Assembly (NCBI RefSeq): GCF_029350975.1
Contig: NZ_JARKMR010000003.1
Location: 167,908-231,907 of the forward strand
Direction of reading: 5' to 3'
Source: Maribacter zhoushanensis
GTDB lineage: Bacteria > Bacteroidota > Bacteroidia > Flavobacteriales > Flavobacteriaceae
DNA: 64,000 bases
Shown piece after piece: positions 18,500 to 26,995 of this stretch. The notes beneath the pieces were generated by a model. The model saw only the letters and a program-made list of their open reading frames with translations, made no database searches and was not told where the DNA came from. Numbering within the stretch: position 1 is the stretch's first letter; every line of letters begins with the position of its first letter. The position numbers and the translations under genes were made by a program.

Positions 18500-18910
18500 T
18501 TATATGATTTGATTTTTTTCAAACCTATCTTCAATACTATCTTTTATTCCTTTTAATAAAAATTCTGTAATTGGTTTGGTAACAAAGTCGGCTACTAAGG
18601 CTTTTTTCTTTAATTTTTCTATATCATGCCTATAGGCAGATGAGGTAAGAACAAATACCATACAATTATCAGTAGAAGCAAAAGATTCTAACTGGTCCAT
18701 AAATTCCCAACCGTTCATTACAGGCATATTTAAGTCTAGAAAAATAATGTAGTTTTTCTGGTCTGAATATTCGTTTGTCAAATATTCTATTGCAGGTTTT
18801 CCATTAGAAAAACTTATAGTCTCGCCTTTTAAATCTGCATGTTTAATTCCTTTTTCTAGTAAAAAAGTGAATATAGGGTCGTCCTCAATAAGTAATATTT
18901 GGTAATTCAT
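18500..18910 (-). CDS. Single-domain response regulator (receiver only)
   Basis: The 136-residue protein is a CheY-like receiver with the acid pair Asp10-Asp11, phospho-acceptor Asp59 (LDLNMP), Thr89 and Lys112 (VTKPI). There is no output domain. Its start overlaps the stop of the PAS-protein gene by 4 bases (18907-18910), a strong sign of joint work. Because that partner lacks an ATPase domain, phosphate would have to come from another kinase, or the receiver may act by binding. Confidence 0.95.
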   Translation of the reverse strand: MNYQILLIEDDPIFTFLLEKGIKHADLKGETISFSNGKPAIEYLTNEYSDQKNYIIFLDLNMPVMNGWEFMDQLESFASTDNCMVFVLTSSAYRHDIEKLKKKALVADFVTKPITEFLLKGIKDSIEDRFEKNQII

Positions 18911-21561
18911 TTAATATCTTCTATCTCAATTGCGTTAATGGTATTTTCAACAATGTCTTTAATGACATGGTCAATTTCATCTGCAGAGGTGATTATATAA
19001 TTAAGAACTTGTTCTCTTTCTTCTGATTTTAATTTCTCTTTGTCGTCTCTTAAAAGATCTACTAAGCCCATTAATCTAGCAACGGGAGCTCTTACTATAT
19101 GAGACTGGGTCCATGCTATTTTTTTAAGTTGGGCATTTTGCGCTTCTATAGCCCTTAAATGTTGCACCTTGGTGGTAACATCTTTAGAATTGACGACGAT
19201 ACCTTTAATGGTGGGCTCATCTATTTTATTGGTTATAGCGGTTTCTAACCAAACCCAATGACCGGCACCGTGCCTAAATCTAAATGGTTTAATGTTTATA
19301 TGTGAAGAATCTATAATCTTTATAAATTCATTGTATACATAATCATGGTCATCTGGATGTACATAGTCGAAAGCATTACGCCCAACAAATTCTTCTGGTG
19401 TGATCTCTAAAATTTTGGTGGAAGTTGGGCTGGCATAAGAGAAAACAGCATTTTCATCAACTATACAGATCATGTCGCTGCCTTCTTGAACTAAAGTTTT
19501 ATATCGTCGTTCGCTATTTTCTAATTGTTTTTCAGCCTTTTTCTTTTCAGTAATATCTCGTGTAGTAACTACTACTCCGCTTATTGAAGGTTCATTGAGT
19601 TGGTTGGTTACTATGCTTTCAAACCATTTCCATTCACCATTGATATCTCTAAATCTAAACGAATCTATTTCAATAGAATAATTATCTATTATAGAGTTAA
19701 ATTTTTCTTTGACCCTTTCTAAATCATCTATATGTATATAGTCAAATGCGTTAGTGCCAATATACTTTTCTGGAGCGGCACCTAGTATTTTTGTTGTACT
19801 AGGGCTTACATATGTAAAATTACCTTCTAAATCTATAATAGATATAATGTCACTACTTTCCTGTACTAAGGTTTTAAATCTACGTTCACTGTTTTCAAGC
19901 TGAAATTCGGCTTTTTTCTTTTCGGTATTATCTTTTGCAATACAATAAAAAACACCCTCATTTTCATCCCAGTTAGATGACCAAAGCATGGGTACTACAT
20001 GCCCGTCTCTATGAATATATCTATTTTCAAAATTCAACACTTTCTTGCCAGAAGTAGCAGTGGCGGCAGAATTTTTTGTACTAGGCTTATCATCTTCATG
20101 AACTAGCTCCATATAATTGGTGCCAATAATATCTTTAGGGTCATATCCCCAAATAGCTTTACTTGCTTGGTTTACACTTAAAAAATACCCTTCTTCGTCA
20201 ATAGTACAAATAATGTCTAAAGAGGTATCCATTATCTTTTGCATTTCTTCTTTGGCACTGATCAGTACCTGTTGTGATAAAACTTCTGAAGTAATATCTT
20301 TTGAAAAGCAGGTAATACCAGTTATTTCACCTTCTTTATTATACATAAGATCAAAAGAGGTAAGACCATAGGTAGTCCAAAACTTTTTTGGGTTTTGAAT
20401 TTTCTGTTTTACCGAGAACCTACCGTTGGTAAGTGCTCTCTGATAATATGATTTCCATTTATCTGTTACTTGTTGAGGTACGGCATCAGAAAAAACAGGG
20501 TCACCTTCTTTAAAAGGATGTCCTTGAATTTTTTCAACTAAATCATGAAAAGCGGTATTTGCAGTAATAAGATTAAAATCTAGATCAATGGACCACATTA
20601 GATCACGAGAACTGTTGATCATTGCATCTTGATTGTTTTTAATCCTTTGAAGTTCTTTGGTGTAACTTTTCTTTTCGGTAATATCTTGTACGGTACCGTA
20701 CATTAATTGTGGCTTTTTATCATCGCTCCATTGAAGTACTTTTCCAATTTCTTGAAGCCATTTGTAATTGCCATCATTTTGTAGCATTCTGTATTGTACG
20801 CTACAACCTACCGAAGGGTAGGTAAAACAAGCTAACATTTTTCTTTTTACTTCAGGTAAGTCTTCATCATGTATAAGATCAAACCAAATATCAGTATTAA
20901 ATTCTGATAAAGAATCTCTGTTAATTCCATAAATTTCAAGAGCTTGATCATTAAGGGTAAGCAGATCTTCATTTAGATTTCGCTCCCATATGCCAATTCC
21001 CGTAGCATTGACAATATTGTCTAAAAGTTTTCCTTTTCGTTCTAAGTCTAATTTTTGATCTTCTTCTGTTTTTTTAGATTTACGAAGTTCAAATAATTGT
21101 ACAACTTGTTTTGCAAGTGTTTTTAGACTGTCAATTTGCTTTTCGTTAATCTGCCTTGGTTCATAATCTAGCACACAAAGCGTTCCAAGTCTTTCTCCAT
21201 TTTCTGTAGTTAAGGATGCACCTGCATAAAAGCCAATATTGGGGTCGTTTTTAACCATGTTATAGTTAGAAAACCTTTTGTCTTTATGCATGTCTTCTAC
21301 AACTAACGTATCTATATCATCTATAATAAGATGCTTGCAGAAAGAGTCCTTTAAGGGTGTTCCGTTTATTTCTACTCCTAAATGAGATTTGAAGAATTGT
21401 CTTTTATCATCAACCAATGATATAATACTTGCTGGGGTGTTGCAAATAGAAGATGCCAATGATGTTATCTCGTCATAGATCGCTTCTGGAGGCGTATCCA
21501 TAATGTCGAAAGACATCAATGCATTTAGTCTATTAGTATCTAAGATATTATCCCCTTTCAT
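18907..21561 (-). CDS. GAF/multi-PAS sensor protein with HisKA-like domain but no ATPase domain
   Basis: The 884-residue cytoplasmic protein has no membrane helices. From the N-terminus: a GAF domain (about 20-165), five PAS domains (about 180-298, 308-425, 436-550, 560-675 and 684-800), each ending in a PAC-like DITEKK or similar, then a short HisKA-like dimerisation helix pair with QSHIVRAPVARLMGL. The gene stops at about residue 884 with no N, G1, F or G2 boxes, so no HATPase_c domain exists and no frameshift explains it. PAS4 and PAS5 are close copies of each other (RRFKTLVQESSDII and RRYKTLVQEGSDMI). The receiver protein is encoded directly downstream. Confidence 0.93.
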   Translation of the reverse strand: MKGDNILDTNRLNALMSFDIMDTPPEAIYDEITSLASSICNTPASIISLVDDKRQFFKSHLGVEINGTPLKDSFCKHLIIDDIDTLVVEDMHKDKRFSNYNMVKNDPNIGFYAGASLTTENGERLGTLCVLDYEPRQINEKQIDSLKTLAKQVVQLFELRKSKKTEEDQKLDLERKGKLLDNIVNATGIGIWERNLNEDLLTLNDQALEIYGINRDSLSEFNTDIWFDLIHDEDLPEVKRKMLACFTYPSVGCSVQYRMLQNDGNYKWLQEIGKVLQWSDDKKPQLMYGTVQDITEKKSYTKELQRIKNNQDAMINSSRDLMWSIDLDFNLITANTAFHDLVEKIQGHPFKEGDPVFSDAVPQQVTDKWKSYYQRALTNGRFSVKQKIQNPKKFWTTYGLTSFDLMYNKEGEITGITCFSKDITSEVLSQQVLISAKEEMQKIMDTSLDIICTIDEEGYFLSVNQASKAIWGYDPKDIIGTNYMELVHEDDKPSTKNSAATATSGKKVLNFENRYIHRDGHVVPMLWSSNWDENEGVFYCIAKDNTEKKKAEFQLENSERRFKTLVQESSDIISIIDLEGNFTYVSPSTTKILGAAPEKYIGTNAFDYIHIDDLERVKEKFNSIIDNYSIEIDSFRFRDINGEWKWFESIVTNQLNEPSISGVVVTTRDITEKKKAEKQLENSERRYKTLVQEGSDMICIVDENAVFSYASPTSTKILEITPEEFVGRNAFDYVHPDDHDYVYNEFIKIIDSSHINIKPFRFRHGAGHWVWLETAITNKIDEPTIKGIVVNSKDVTTKVQHLRAIEAQNAQLKKIAWTQSHIVRAPVARLMGLVDLLRDDKEKLKSEEREQVLNYIITSADEIDHVIKDIVENTINAIEIEDIK

Positions 21562-21871
21562 CTAATCCTGGTCAAAACACAATTAAGTTAATCTAATACT
21601 TTAACGTCAAAGTAGGAAATTTCTTTAGAAAAAGAGGCAAAAATATGCTTTAAGTTTGTTTTGCACACTAATTTATCGATTTATTTTTTAATAATTAGGC
21701 ATATTTTAGTCTTTGTAAGTGATTATTAATCAATAATATAAATATAAAATTAATAGTGATTTTAAGAAAATACCGATATTTTTTTACTTGAACAGATATA
21801 ACGCTGAGAAAAAATATTGTAATTCGTTAATAATATGAAGATTCATTTCATAGAAAAGCTATTTTTGCGAT
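21562..21871. other. Divergent intergenic region between the PAS protein and bioF
   Basis: The region is AT-rich without a supportable gene. It should hold the PAS-protein promoter leftward (TATTTTTG on the minus strand at 21645-21638) and the bioF promoter rightward (21860-21867). I see no inverted repeat that would mark a biotin operator. Confidence 0.6.
21860..21867 (+). promoter_or_regulatory. -7 element (TATTTTTG) just before bioF
   Basis: An exact TAnnTTTG match ends 4 bases before the bioF ATG at 21872. The expected start of transcription would fall on or next to the start codon, suggesting a leaderless mRNA or a later start. The -33 element is weak. Confidence 0.45.
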
Positions 21872-23029
21872 ATGACCCAACTGCCAAAAAAATTGCTGAG
21901 CGTACTAGCAACCCGTAAAAAAGAAGACACGTTTCGCACATTAAATTCTATAGAAGGTTTAATTGATTTTCTTTCCAATGATTATTTAGGTTTTGCCACT
22001 AATGAAACTTTGTTTTCTAAAACGTTTCAATTGTTGCTTACAGAAAGTGTAGCTTCCAATGGTTCTGGAGGATCAAGGCTTTTATCAGGTAATCACAAAT
22101 TGTATATTAAGTTAGAGTCCTTATTGGCTAGTTTTTACAAATCTGAAGCCGCTTTGGTCTTTAATTCTGGCTATGACGCCAATATGGGTTTGTTTAGTGC
22201 TTTGCCCCAAAGAGGAGATTTAGTGTTTTATGATGAATTTGTTCACGCTAGTATAAGAGAAGGTATAAGAATGAGTCATGCAAAAGCATACAGTTTCTCA
22301 CATAATAGTTTATCGAGCTTAAAAGAGAGAGTAGCATTGAATATTGCTAGAAACGAATATGAAGATAGTGCTGTGTATGTTGTTACGGAAAGCGTTTTTT
22401 CCATGGATGGCGATACACCAGATTTAAAAGCTTTTGTAAAATTCACAAAAGCTAATGGTTATAACTTCATTGTAGATGAAGCGCATGCCGTTGGTATTTT
22501 GGGGAAGAATGGAGAAGGGTTAATACCGCAATTAGGTCTAGAAAAAGATGTTTTTGCCAGAACCGTAACTTTTGGTAAAGCCTTTGGCGGTCATGGAGCA
22601 TCGGTACTTGGTGCTGAAAATTTAAAAGATTATTTGGTGAATTTTGCCAAGCCGTTCATTTATACTACAGCGTTAACGCCACATACGCTAGCCACAATTA
22701 TTACCGCTCATGAGTATATGGGCGAATTAGGTGAAGATCCAAAAGAGCTATTAAAAGGGAATATAGAATTTTTTAAGGAACAGTTAGGTATGCATAAAAT
22801 TGAACAGTTTTTTATACCTAGTGATACTGCCATACAAGGGTGTATTGTTTCTGGTTCTAAAAAAGCGAAACTGGTGTCGAAAAAATTAATCGATAAAGGT
22901 TTTAATATTAAAGCAATTCTTGCGCCAACCGTACCAGAAGGTCAAGAACGATTAAGAATATGTTTACATAGTTTCAATTCTAAAGAAGAAATAGGGTTGT
23001 TGGTAAAATTGTTGGCTGGTTTTATTTAA
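21872..23029 (+). CDS. bioF: 8-amino-7-oxononanoate synthase
   Basis: BioF condenses pimeloyl-thioester with L-alanine, the first step of biotin ring assembly. The 385-residue PLP enzyme of the alpha-oxoamine synthase family shows FLSNDYLGF near the N-terminus, GSGGSRLLSGNH, VTESVFSMDGDTPD, DEAHAVG, and the PLP lysine in TFGKAFGGHGA near residue 236. It starts the biotin cluster and is followed after 4 bases by the DUF2007 gene. Confidence 0.96.
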   Translation: MTQLPKKLLSVLATRKKEDTFRTLNSIEGLIDFLSNDYLGFATNETLFSKTFQLLLTESVASNGSGGSRLLSGNHKLYIKLESLLASFYKSEAALVFNSGYDANMGLFSALPQRGDLVFYDEFVHASIREGIRMSHAKAYSFSHNSLSSLKERVALNIARNEYEDSAVYVVTESVFSMDGDTPDLKAFVKFTKANGYNFIVDEAHAVGILGKNGEGLIPQLGLEKDVFARTVTFGKAFGGHGASVLGAENLKDYLVNFAKPFIYTTALTPHTLATIITAHEYMGELGEDPKELLKGNIEFFKEQLGMHKIEQFFIPSDTAIQGCIVSGSKKAKLVSKKLIDKGFNIKAILAPTVPEGQERLRICLHSFNSKEEIGLLVKLLAGFI

Positions 23030-23033
23030 GAAT

Positions 23034-23417
23034 ATGGAAGATAAATTTTATCAGTTGGCATCTTTTGAATATGTTGCCGATGTACAGATTGTAAAAGGTA
23101 AATTAGAGTCTGAGGGTATACCCGTATTTCTAAGAGATGAAAATACCTTAAATTCTGATCCGTTAATTAGTAATGCCATTGGTGGTGTTAAATTACAGGT
23201 GTATACAAGAGATAAAGAAAGAGCTATTGCCATTTATGACGATATAAGAGCTTATGCCGTAGATATTGATGGTGAGGCTATTATTTGCCCAAATTGTAAG
23301 GCTAAGAAATCAGAACCATATTATAACAGCACAGGATTATTTTATAAACTTTTTCCATTTTTTGAAAAAAGAAAATATAAGTGCCTAAATTGTGGCATGA
23401 TCACTAATTCAAAGTAA
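23034..23417 (+). CDS. DUF2007-type protein with zinc ribbon
   Basis: The 127-residue protein has an N-terminal DUF2007 (putative signal-transducing) domain: FEYVADVQIVKGKLESEGIP and GGVKLQVYTRDKERA are typical. A C-terminal CPNC...CLNC zinc ribbon follows. It sits between bioF and bioD with gaps of 4 and 6 bases, so it is part of the biotin transcript, but no family role in biotin synthesis is known. Confidence 0.82.
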   Translation: MEDKFYQLASFEYVADVQIVKGKLESEGIPVFLRDENTLNSDPLISNAIGGVKLQVYTRDKERAIAIYDDIRAYAVDIDGEAIICPNCKAKKSEPYYNSTGLFYKLFPFFEKRKYKCLNCGMITNSK

Positions 23418-23423
23418 TAAGTA

Positions 23424-24041
23424 ATGCAGAAAATATTTGTAACAGGAATTTCAACTGAAGTGGGTAAAACAATTGCATCGGCAATTTTTACCGAGGCATT
23501 AAAGGCAGATTATTGGAAACCTGTACAAGCTGGTGATTTAGATAATACAGATACTGATAAGGTAAAAAGGCTCATATCAAATGATACCTCAAGATTTCAC
23601 GAAAGTAGTTATAACCTAAAAGCGGCTATGAGTCCGCATGCTGCAGCGGAGATAGAAGGTATAGAAATAGATCGGTTTCATATTGTTGAGCCAGAAACAG
23701 AAAATAACTTGGTGATCGAGGGTTCTGGAGGTATTTTGGTTCCGTTAAATGATGAAGACACTATGTTCGATATCATTATGCCCGATTATAAAGTAGTGGT
23801 AGTTTCTAGAAATTATTTAGGGAGTATAAACCATACACTTTTGACCATTAAGTGGTTGTTGCAAAAAGGATATGAAGTTTCGGTACTGTTTAGTGGAGAG
23901 GCCAACCCGCATACAGAAAATATTATTCTTCATAAAACAGGAGTGTCTTTAATTGGTAGAATAGACGAAGAAAAAGAATTTACCAAAGAGGTCATTAAAA
24001 AATATGCAGATAAATTTCAAGGAATATTGAAAACACTTTAA
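23424..24041 (+). CDS. bioD: Dethiobiotin synthetase
   Basis: BioD closes the ureido ring of dethiobiotin from diaminopelargonate, CO2 and ATP. The 205-residue protein has the P-loop GISTEVGKT (usual form GTDTEVGKT), KPVQAG, and VIEGSGGILVPL, all hallmark segments. It ends the first half of the biotin cluster; a 346-base gap follows before bioA. Confidence 0.95.
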   Translation: MQKIFVTGISTEVGKTIASAIFTEALKADYWKPVQAGDLDNTDTDKVKRLISNDTSRFHESSYNLKAAMSPHAAAEIEGIEIDRFHIVEPETENNLVIEGSGGILVPLNDEDTMFDIIMPDYKVVVVSRNYLGSINHTLLTIKWLLQKGYEVSVLFSGEANPHTENIILHKTGVSLIGRIDEEKEFTKEVIKKYADKFQGILKTL

Positions 24042-24387
24042 CCAAGTTTTATTCTGCTTTTTTAATGTTAAGAATTTCCATATTTAAAACTTGATCTTCT
24101 TTTTGAACATATTGACTTCAACATTTTTTTAATTTGATGGTTTTCTATCGGTACTCTAGTCTTTAGAAGGTGTAAAATCTGCGTAATCCCTTAAATAGTA
24201 TCATAAAAGATTAAAAGCCGTGTATTAAGTTGAAATGCGTATTAACTGTCTTGTTATACCTTTGAAGACAAAAAATTTCTATTGACATAGAAATAAAAGG
24301 CATTTTTGTTTCTTTCTACAGCACTTATTTATTGCAGTTTATTTCCCGATCTTTGTAAGATAGATAAAATGAAGAATTATAAATTCT
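24042..24387. other. Gap between bioD and bioA
   Basis: There is no supportable ORF; only stop-rich short frames occur. It contains a candidate promoter (24257-24264) and a 20-base inverted repeat (24275-24294). A second possible -7 (GATCTTTG, 24350-24357) lies nearer bioA. The gap indicates that bioA, the ketosynthase and possibly bioB are transcribed separately from bioF-bioD. Confidence 0.6.
24257..24294 (+). promoter_or_regulatory. Candidate bioA promoter with downstream inverted repeat
   Basis: TACCTTTG (24257-24264) is an exact -7 match. Ten bases later ATTTCTAT-TGAC-ATAGAAAT (24275-24294) is a perfect inverted repeat with 8-base arms. Its place next to the expected transcription start fits an operator or a 5' stem-loop. 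I found no second copy upstream of bioF or bioB, so a shared biotin operator is not supported. Confidence 0.45.
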
Positions 24388-25662
24388 ATGAAAGTGGAAA
24401 ATCTATCGAGTCGAGATAAAAAATATTTATGGCATCCATTAACCCAGCATAAGTTGGGCAAGCCACAGTTACCAATAACTAGGGCAAAAGGTGCTTTATT
24501 GTTTGATGAAGAGGGGAAAGAATATATTGACGGAATTGCATCTTGGTATACCGTTATGTACGGTCATGCAAATGAAGATATAATCTCGGCAATGACCCAG
24601 CAAATGCAGAAGTTAGATTTTGTAATGTTCAGTGGCTTGACGCATGAGCCGGCAATAGAATTGTCTGAAAAATTAATGGAAATTTTACCTGGAAATCAGG
24701 CAAAAATATTCTTCAATGACAATGGTTCTACAGCTATTGAGGCGGCAATTAAAATGTCACTTCAGTATTTTCACAATAATGGCGAAAAAAGAGATACGTT
24801 GATAGCTTTTGAAGATGGTTTTCATGGCGATACGTTTGGGGCAATGAGTGCATCTGGTTTGTCCTCTTATAATGGTCCGTTTGAAGAATTTCTTTTAAAA
24901 GTCGTTCGAATTCCTGTTCCACAAGAAGATAATTTAGAGGAGGTTAAAAGTATGCTTTCCCAAATTTTAAATGAAAACGAGTGCGCAGCTTTCGTATTTG
25001 AGCCTTTGGTACAAGGTGCCGCAGGTATGAAATTTCATAGCACTGAAGGGTTAGATGCTTTAATTGGACTATGTCAGAAATATGAGGTTTTGTGTATTGC
25101 CGATGAAATAATGACCGGATTCGGTAAAACAGGAAAGAACTTTGCTTCTGATAATTTAACCAACAAACCCGATGTAATCTGCTTAAGTAAAGCATTGACC
25201 GCAGGCATGTTTCCTTTAAGTATTACAAGTTGTTCGCAGAAAATATATGATCGCTTTTTAAGTGATGAGGTTCATAAAGGCTTTTTTCACGCACATACGT
25301 TTAGTGCACACCCATTAGGTTGTGCGGCGGCATTGGCAGGAATAAAACTATTGAATTCTCCAGAGATTTTAGAGAGAAGAGCTGATATTGAAAAATTACA
25401 TAACTCATTCGCTGATAAAATTAAAGATCACGAAAAAGTGAAAGATGTTCGCGTCAAGGGTGTAATTTTAGCCATAGATCTCAATATTGAAACGGAACGC
25501 TATGGTAATTTACGGGATGAGTTGTATGGCTTCTTTTTAGAAAGAGGGGTATTGCTAAGACCGTTAGGTAATACAGTTTATGTGTTACCGCCATTTGTTA
25601 TTACAAATCAAGAATTACAAAAGGTTTACGATGCCATTACAGAGGCATTCAATACATTTTAG
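24388..25662 (+). CDS. bioA: Adenosylmethionine--8-amino-7-oxononanoate transaminase
   Basis: BioA transfers an amino group from S-adenosylmethionine to 8-amino-7-oxononanoate. The 424-residue class III aminotransferase has WHPLTQHK near the N-terminus, GIASWYTVMYGH, the PLP Asp in CIADEIMTGFGKTG, and the PLP lysine in CLSKALTAGMFPL. It is followed after 8 bases by the ketosynthase gene. Confidence 0.96.
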   Translation: MKVENLSSRDKKYLWHPLTQHKLGKPQLPITRAKGALLFDEEGKEYIDGIASWYTVMYGHANEDIISAMTQQMQKLDFVMFSGLTHEPAIELSEKLMEILPGNQAKIFFNDNGSTAIEAAIKMSLQYFHNNGEKRDTLIAFEDGFHGDTFGAMSASGLSSYNGPFEEFLLKVVRIPVPQEDNLEEVKSMLSQILNENECAAFVFEPLVQGAAGMKFHSTEGLDALIGLCQKYEVLCIADEIMTGFGKTGKNFASDNLTNKPDVICLSKALTAGMFPLSITSCSQKIYDRFLSDEVHKGFFHAHTFSAHPLGCAAALAGIKLLNSPEILERRADIEKLHNSFADKIKDHEKVKDVRVKGVILAIDLNIETERYGNLRDELYGFFLERGVLLRPLGNTVYVLPPFVITNQELQKVYDAITEAFNTF

Positions 25663-25670
25663 TCAAGAAA

Positions 25671-26882
25671 TTGAAAGAAAAAATATCTATAACATCCATA
25701 GCTTCGATTTCTCCATTAGGGAGCACATTAGAAGAAACGTGGAAAGCATATCAGAATGACAATCATTACTTTTCTTTATCAGAAATAAATGGTTCTAAAA
25801 CTTGGGTGGCAGGCATATCTGCATCTGCAAAATTAATGGTAGATGAACTAAGAGAATCTGATAGTAAATATCGAAAACTAGATGATAGTGTTTTATTTGC
25901 TATGGTGGCATCAAGAATGGCAGTAGCACAATCTGGTTGGAAGAATACTTCAGAATTCGGAATCAATATGGGGTCCTCTAGAGGGGCTACAAAATTGTTC
26001 GAAGCCTATCATTCAGAATTTCTGGAAACAGGAATTTCATCGACCTTAAGTTCACCTACTACCACACTTGGTAATATATCATCATGGGTTTCTCATGATT
26101 TAGGCGCAACCGGACCAGAAATATCGCATTCCATTACCTGTTCTACTGGTTTACATTCGGTTTTGAATGGTGTGGCGTGGTTAAATAGCGGAATGTCAGG
26201 CAAGTTTTTAGTAGGTGCCAGTGAAGCTCCGCTGACCAATTTTACCATTGCCCAAATGAAGGCATTGAAAATTTATGCTAAAGCACCGGAGTCAAACTCG
26301 GGATTGGTAGTTGATGTTTCAAAGGTAACTGAGCGTAGCCAAAGTTACCCGTGCCAGTCATTGAACATGGAAAAGGAATATAATACCATGATATTGGGTG
26401 AAGCGGCATCTGTAGCTTGTCTAGAGGCAGGAGTGGTGGAAAATGCATTAGCAGTGATTGAAGGAGTGGGATTTGCCACTGAAATATTAAAGCATAATAC
26501 CTCTATTTCTGCAAATGCAATTTGTTTTCAAAAATCCATGAATATGGCTTTGGGAAATATCAATTCTGCTGAGGTAGATGCAATAGTTATGCATGCACCA
26601 GGTACTATAAAAGGAGATTCATCAGAATATAATGCCATTAAAGAAGTTTTTGGCGATGATATGCCTCAATTGACCACAAATAAGTGGAAGATTGGTCACA
26701 CATTTGCGACGTCAGGTATGCTGAATTTAGAGTTGGCGGTTTTAATGTTGCAGAACAATAAGATGGTTTCGGTTCCTTTTTTAGAGAAGAAATTCAAAGA
26801 AAGAAACCTTAGAAAAATACTTGTAAACGCTGTAGGTTTTGGTGGTAATGCAGTCAGTATTTTAATAAGTAAAAATGAATAA
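25671..26882 (+). CDS. FabF-like beta-ketoacyl synthase in the biotin cluster
   Basis: The 403-residue thiolase-fold enzyme starts at a TTG. The Cys-His-His triad of decarboxylating ketosynthases is kept: Cys157 in SITCSTGLHSV, His308 in VMHAPGTIKGD and His343 in KIGHTFATSG. Sequence around these residues differs from housekeeping FabF (ITCSTGLHS in place of TACASGxxA), so it is a specialised branch. It lies 8 bases after bioA and about 110 bases before bioB. Because no bioC or bioH is seen here, a role in making the pimeloyl chain is plausible, as BioZ (a KAS III relative) does in some alphaproteobacteria. That is inference. Confidence 0.87.
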   Translation: MKEKISITSIASISPLGSTLEETWKAYQNDNHYFSLSEINGSKTWVAGISASAKLMVDELRESDSKYRKLDDSVLFAMVASRMAVAQSGWKNTSEFGINMGSSRGATKLFEAYHSEFLETGISSTLSSPTTTLGNISSWVSHDLGATGPEISHSITCSTGLHSVLNGVAWLNSGMSGKFLVGASEAPLTNFTIAQMKALKIYAKAPESNSGLVVDVSKVTERSQSYPCQSLNMEKEYNTMILGEAASVACLEAGVVENALAVIEGVGFATEILKHNTSISANAICFQKSMNMALGNINSAEVDAIVMHAPGTIKGDSSEYNAIKEVFGDDMPQLTTNKWKIGHTFATSGMLNLELAVLMLQNNKMVSVPFLEKKFKERNLRKILVNAVGFGGNAVSILISKNE

Positions 26883-26962
26883 GTAATTGTAACAGATGAT
26901 GGAAATGAGCGGTAAGTCATTATTTTAAAAACATCCAATTATTTTTTCAATTTAAATTCCGT

Positions 26963-26970
26963 TATTTTTG
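26963..26970 (+). promoter_or_regulatory. -7 element (TATTTTTG) of bioB
   Basis: An exact TAnnTTTG match 25 bases before the bioB ATG suggests that bioB has its own promoter, although it also follows the bioA-ketosynthase genes on the same strand. Confidence 0.5.
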
Positions 26971-26995
26971 AACTCTGGTAACAACCTAAGATTAT

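Noticed and set aside
24369..24419. Short frame MKNYKFYESGKSIESR just before and across the bioA start, a possible leader peptide.
   Set aside because: It is out of frame with bioA, has no biotin-related content and is too short to support.
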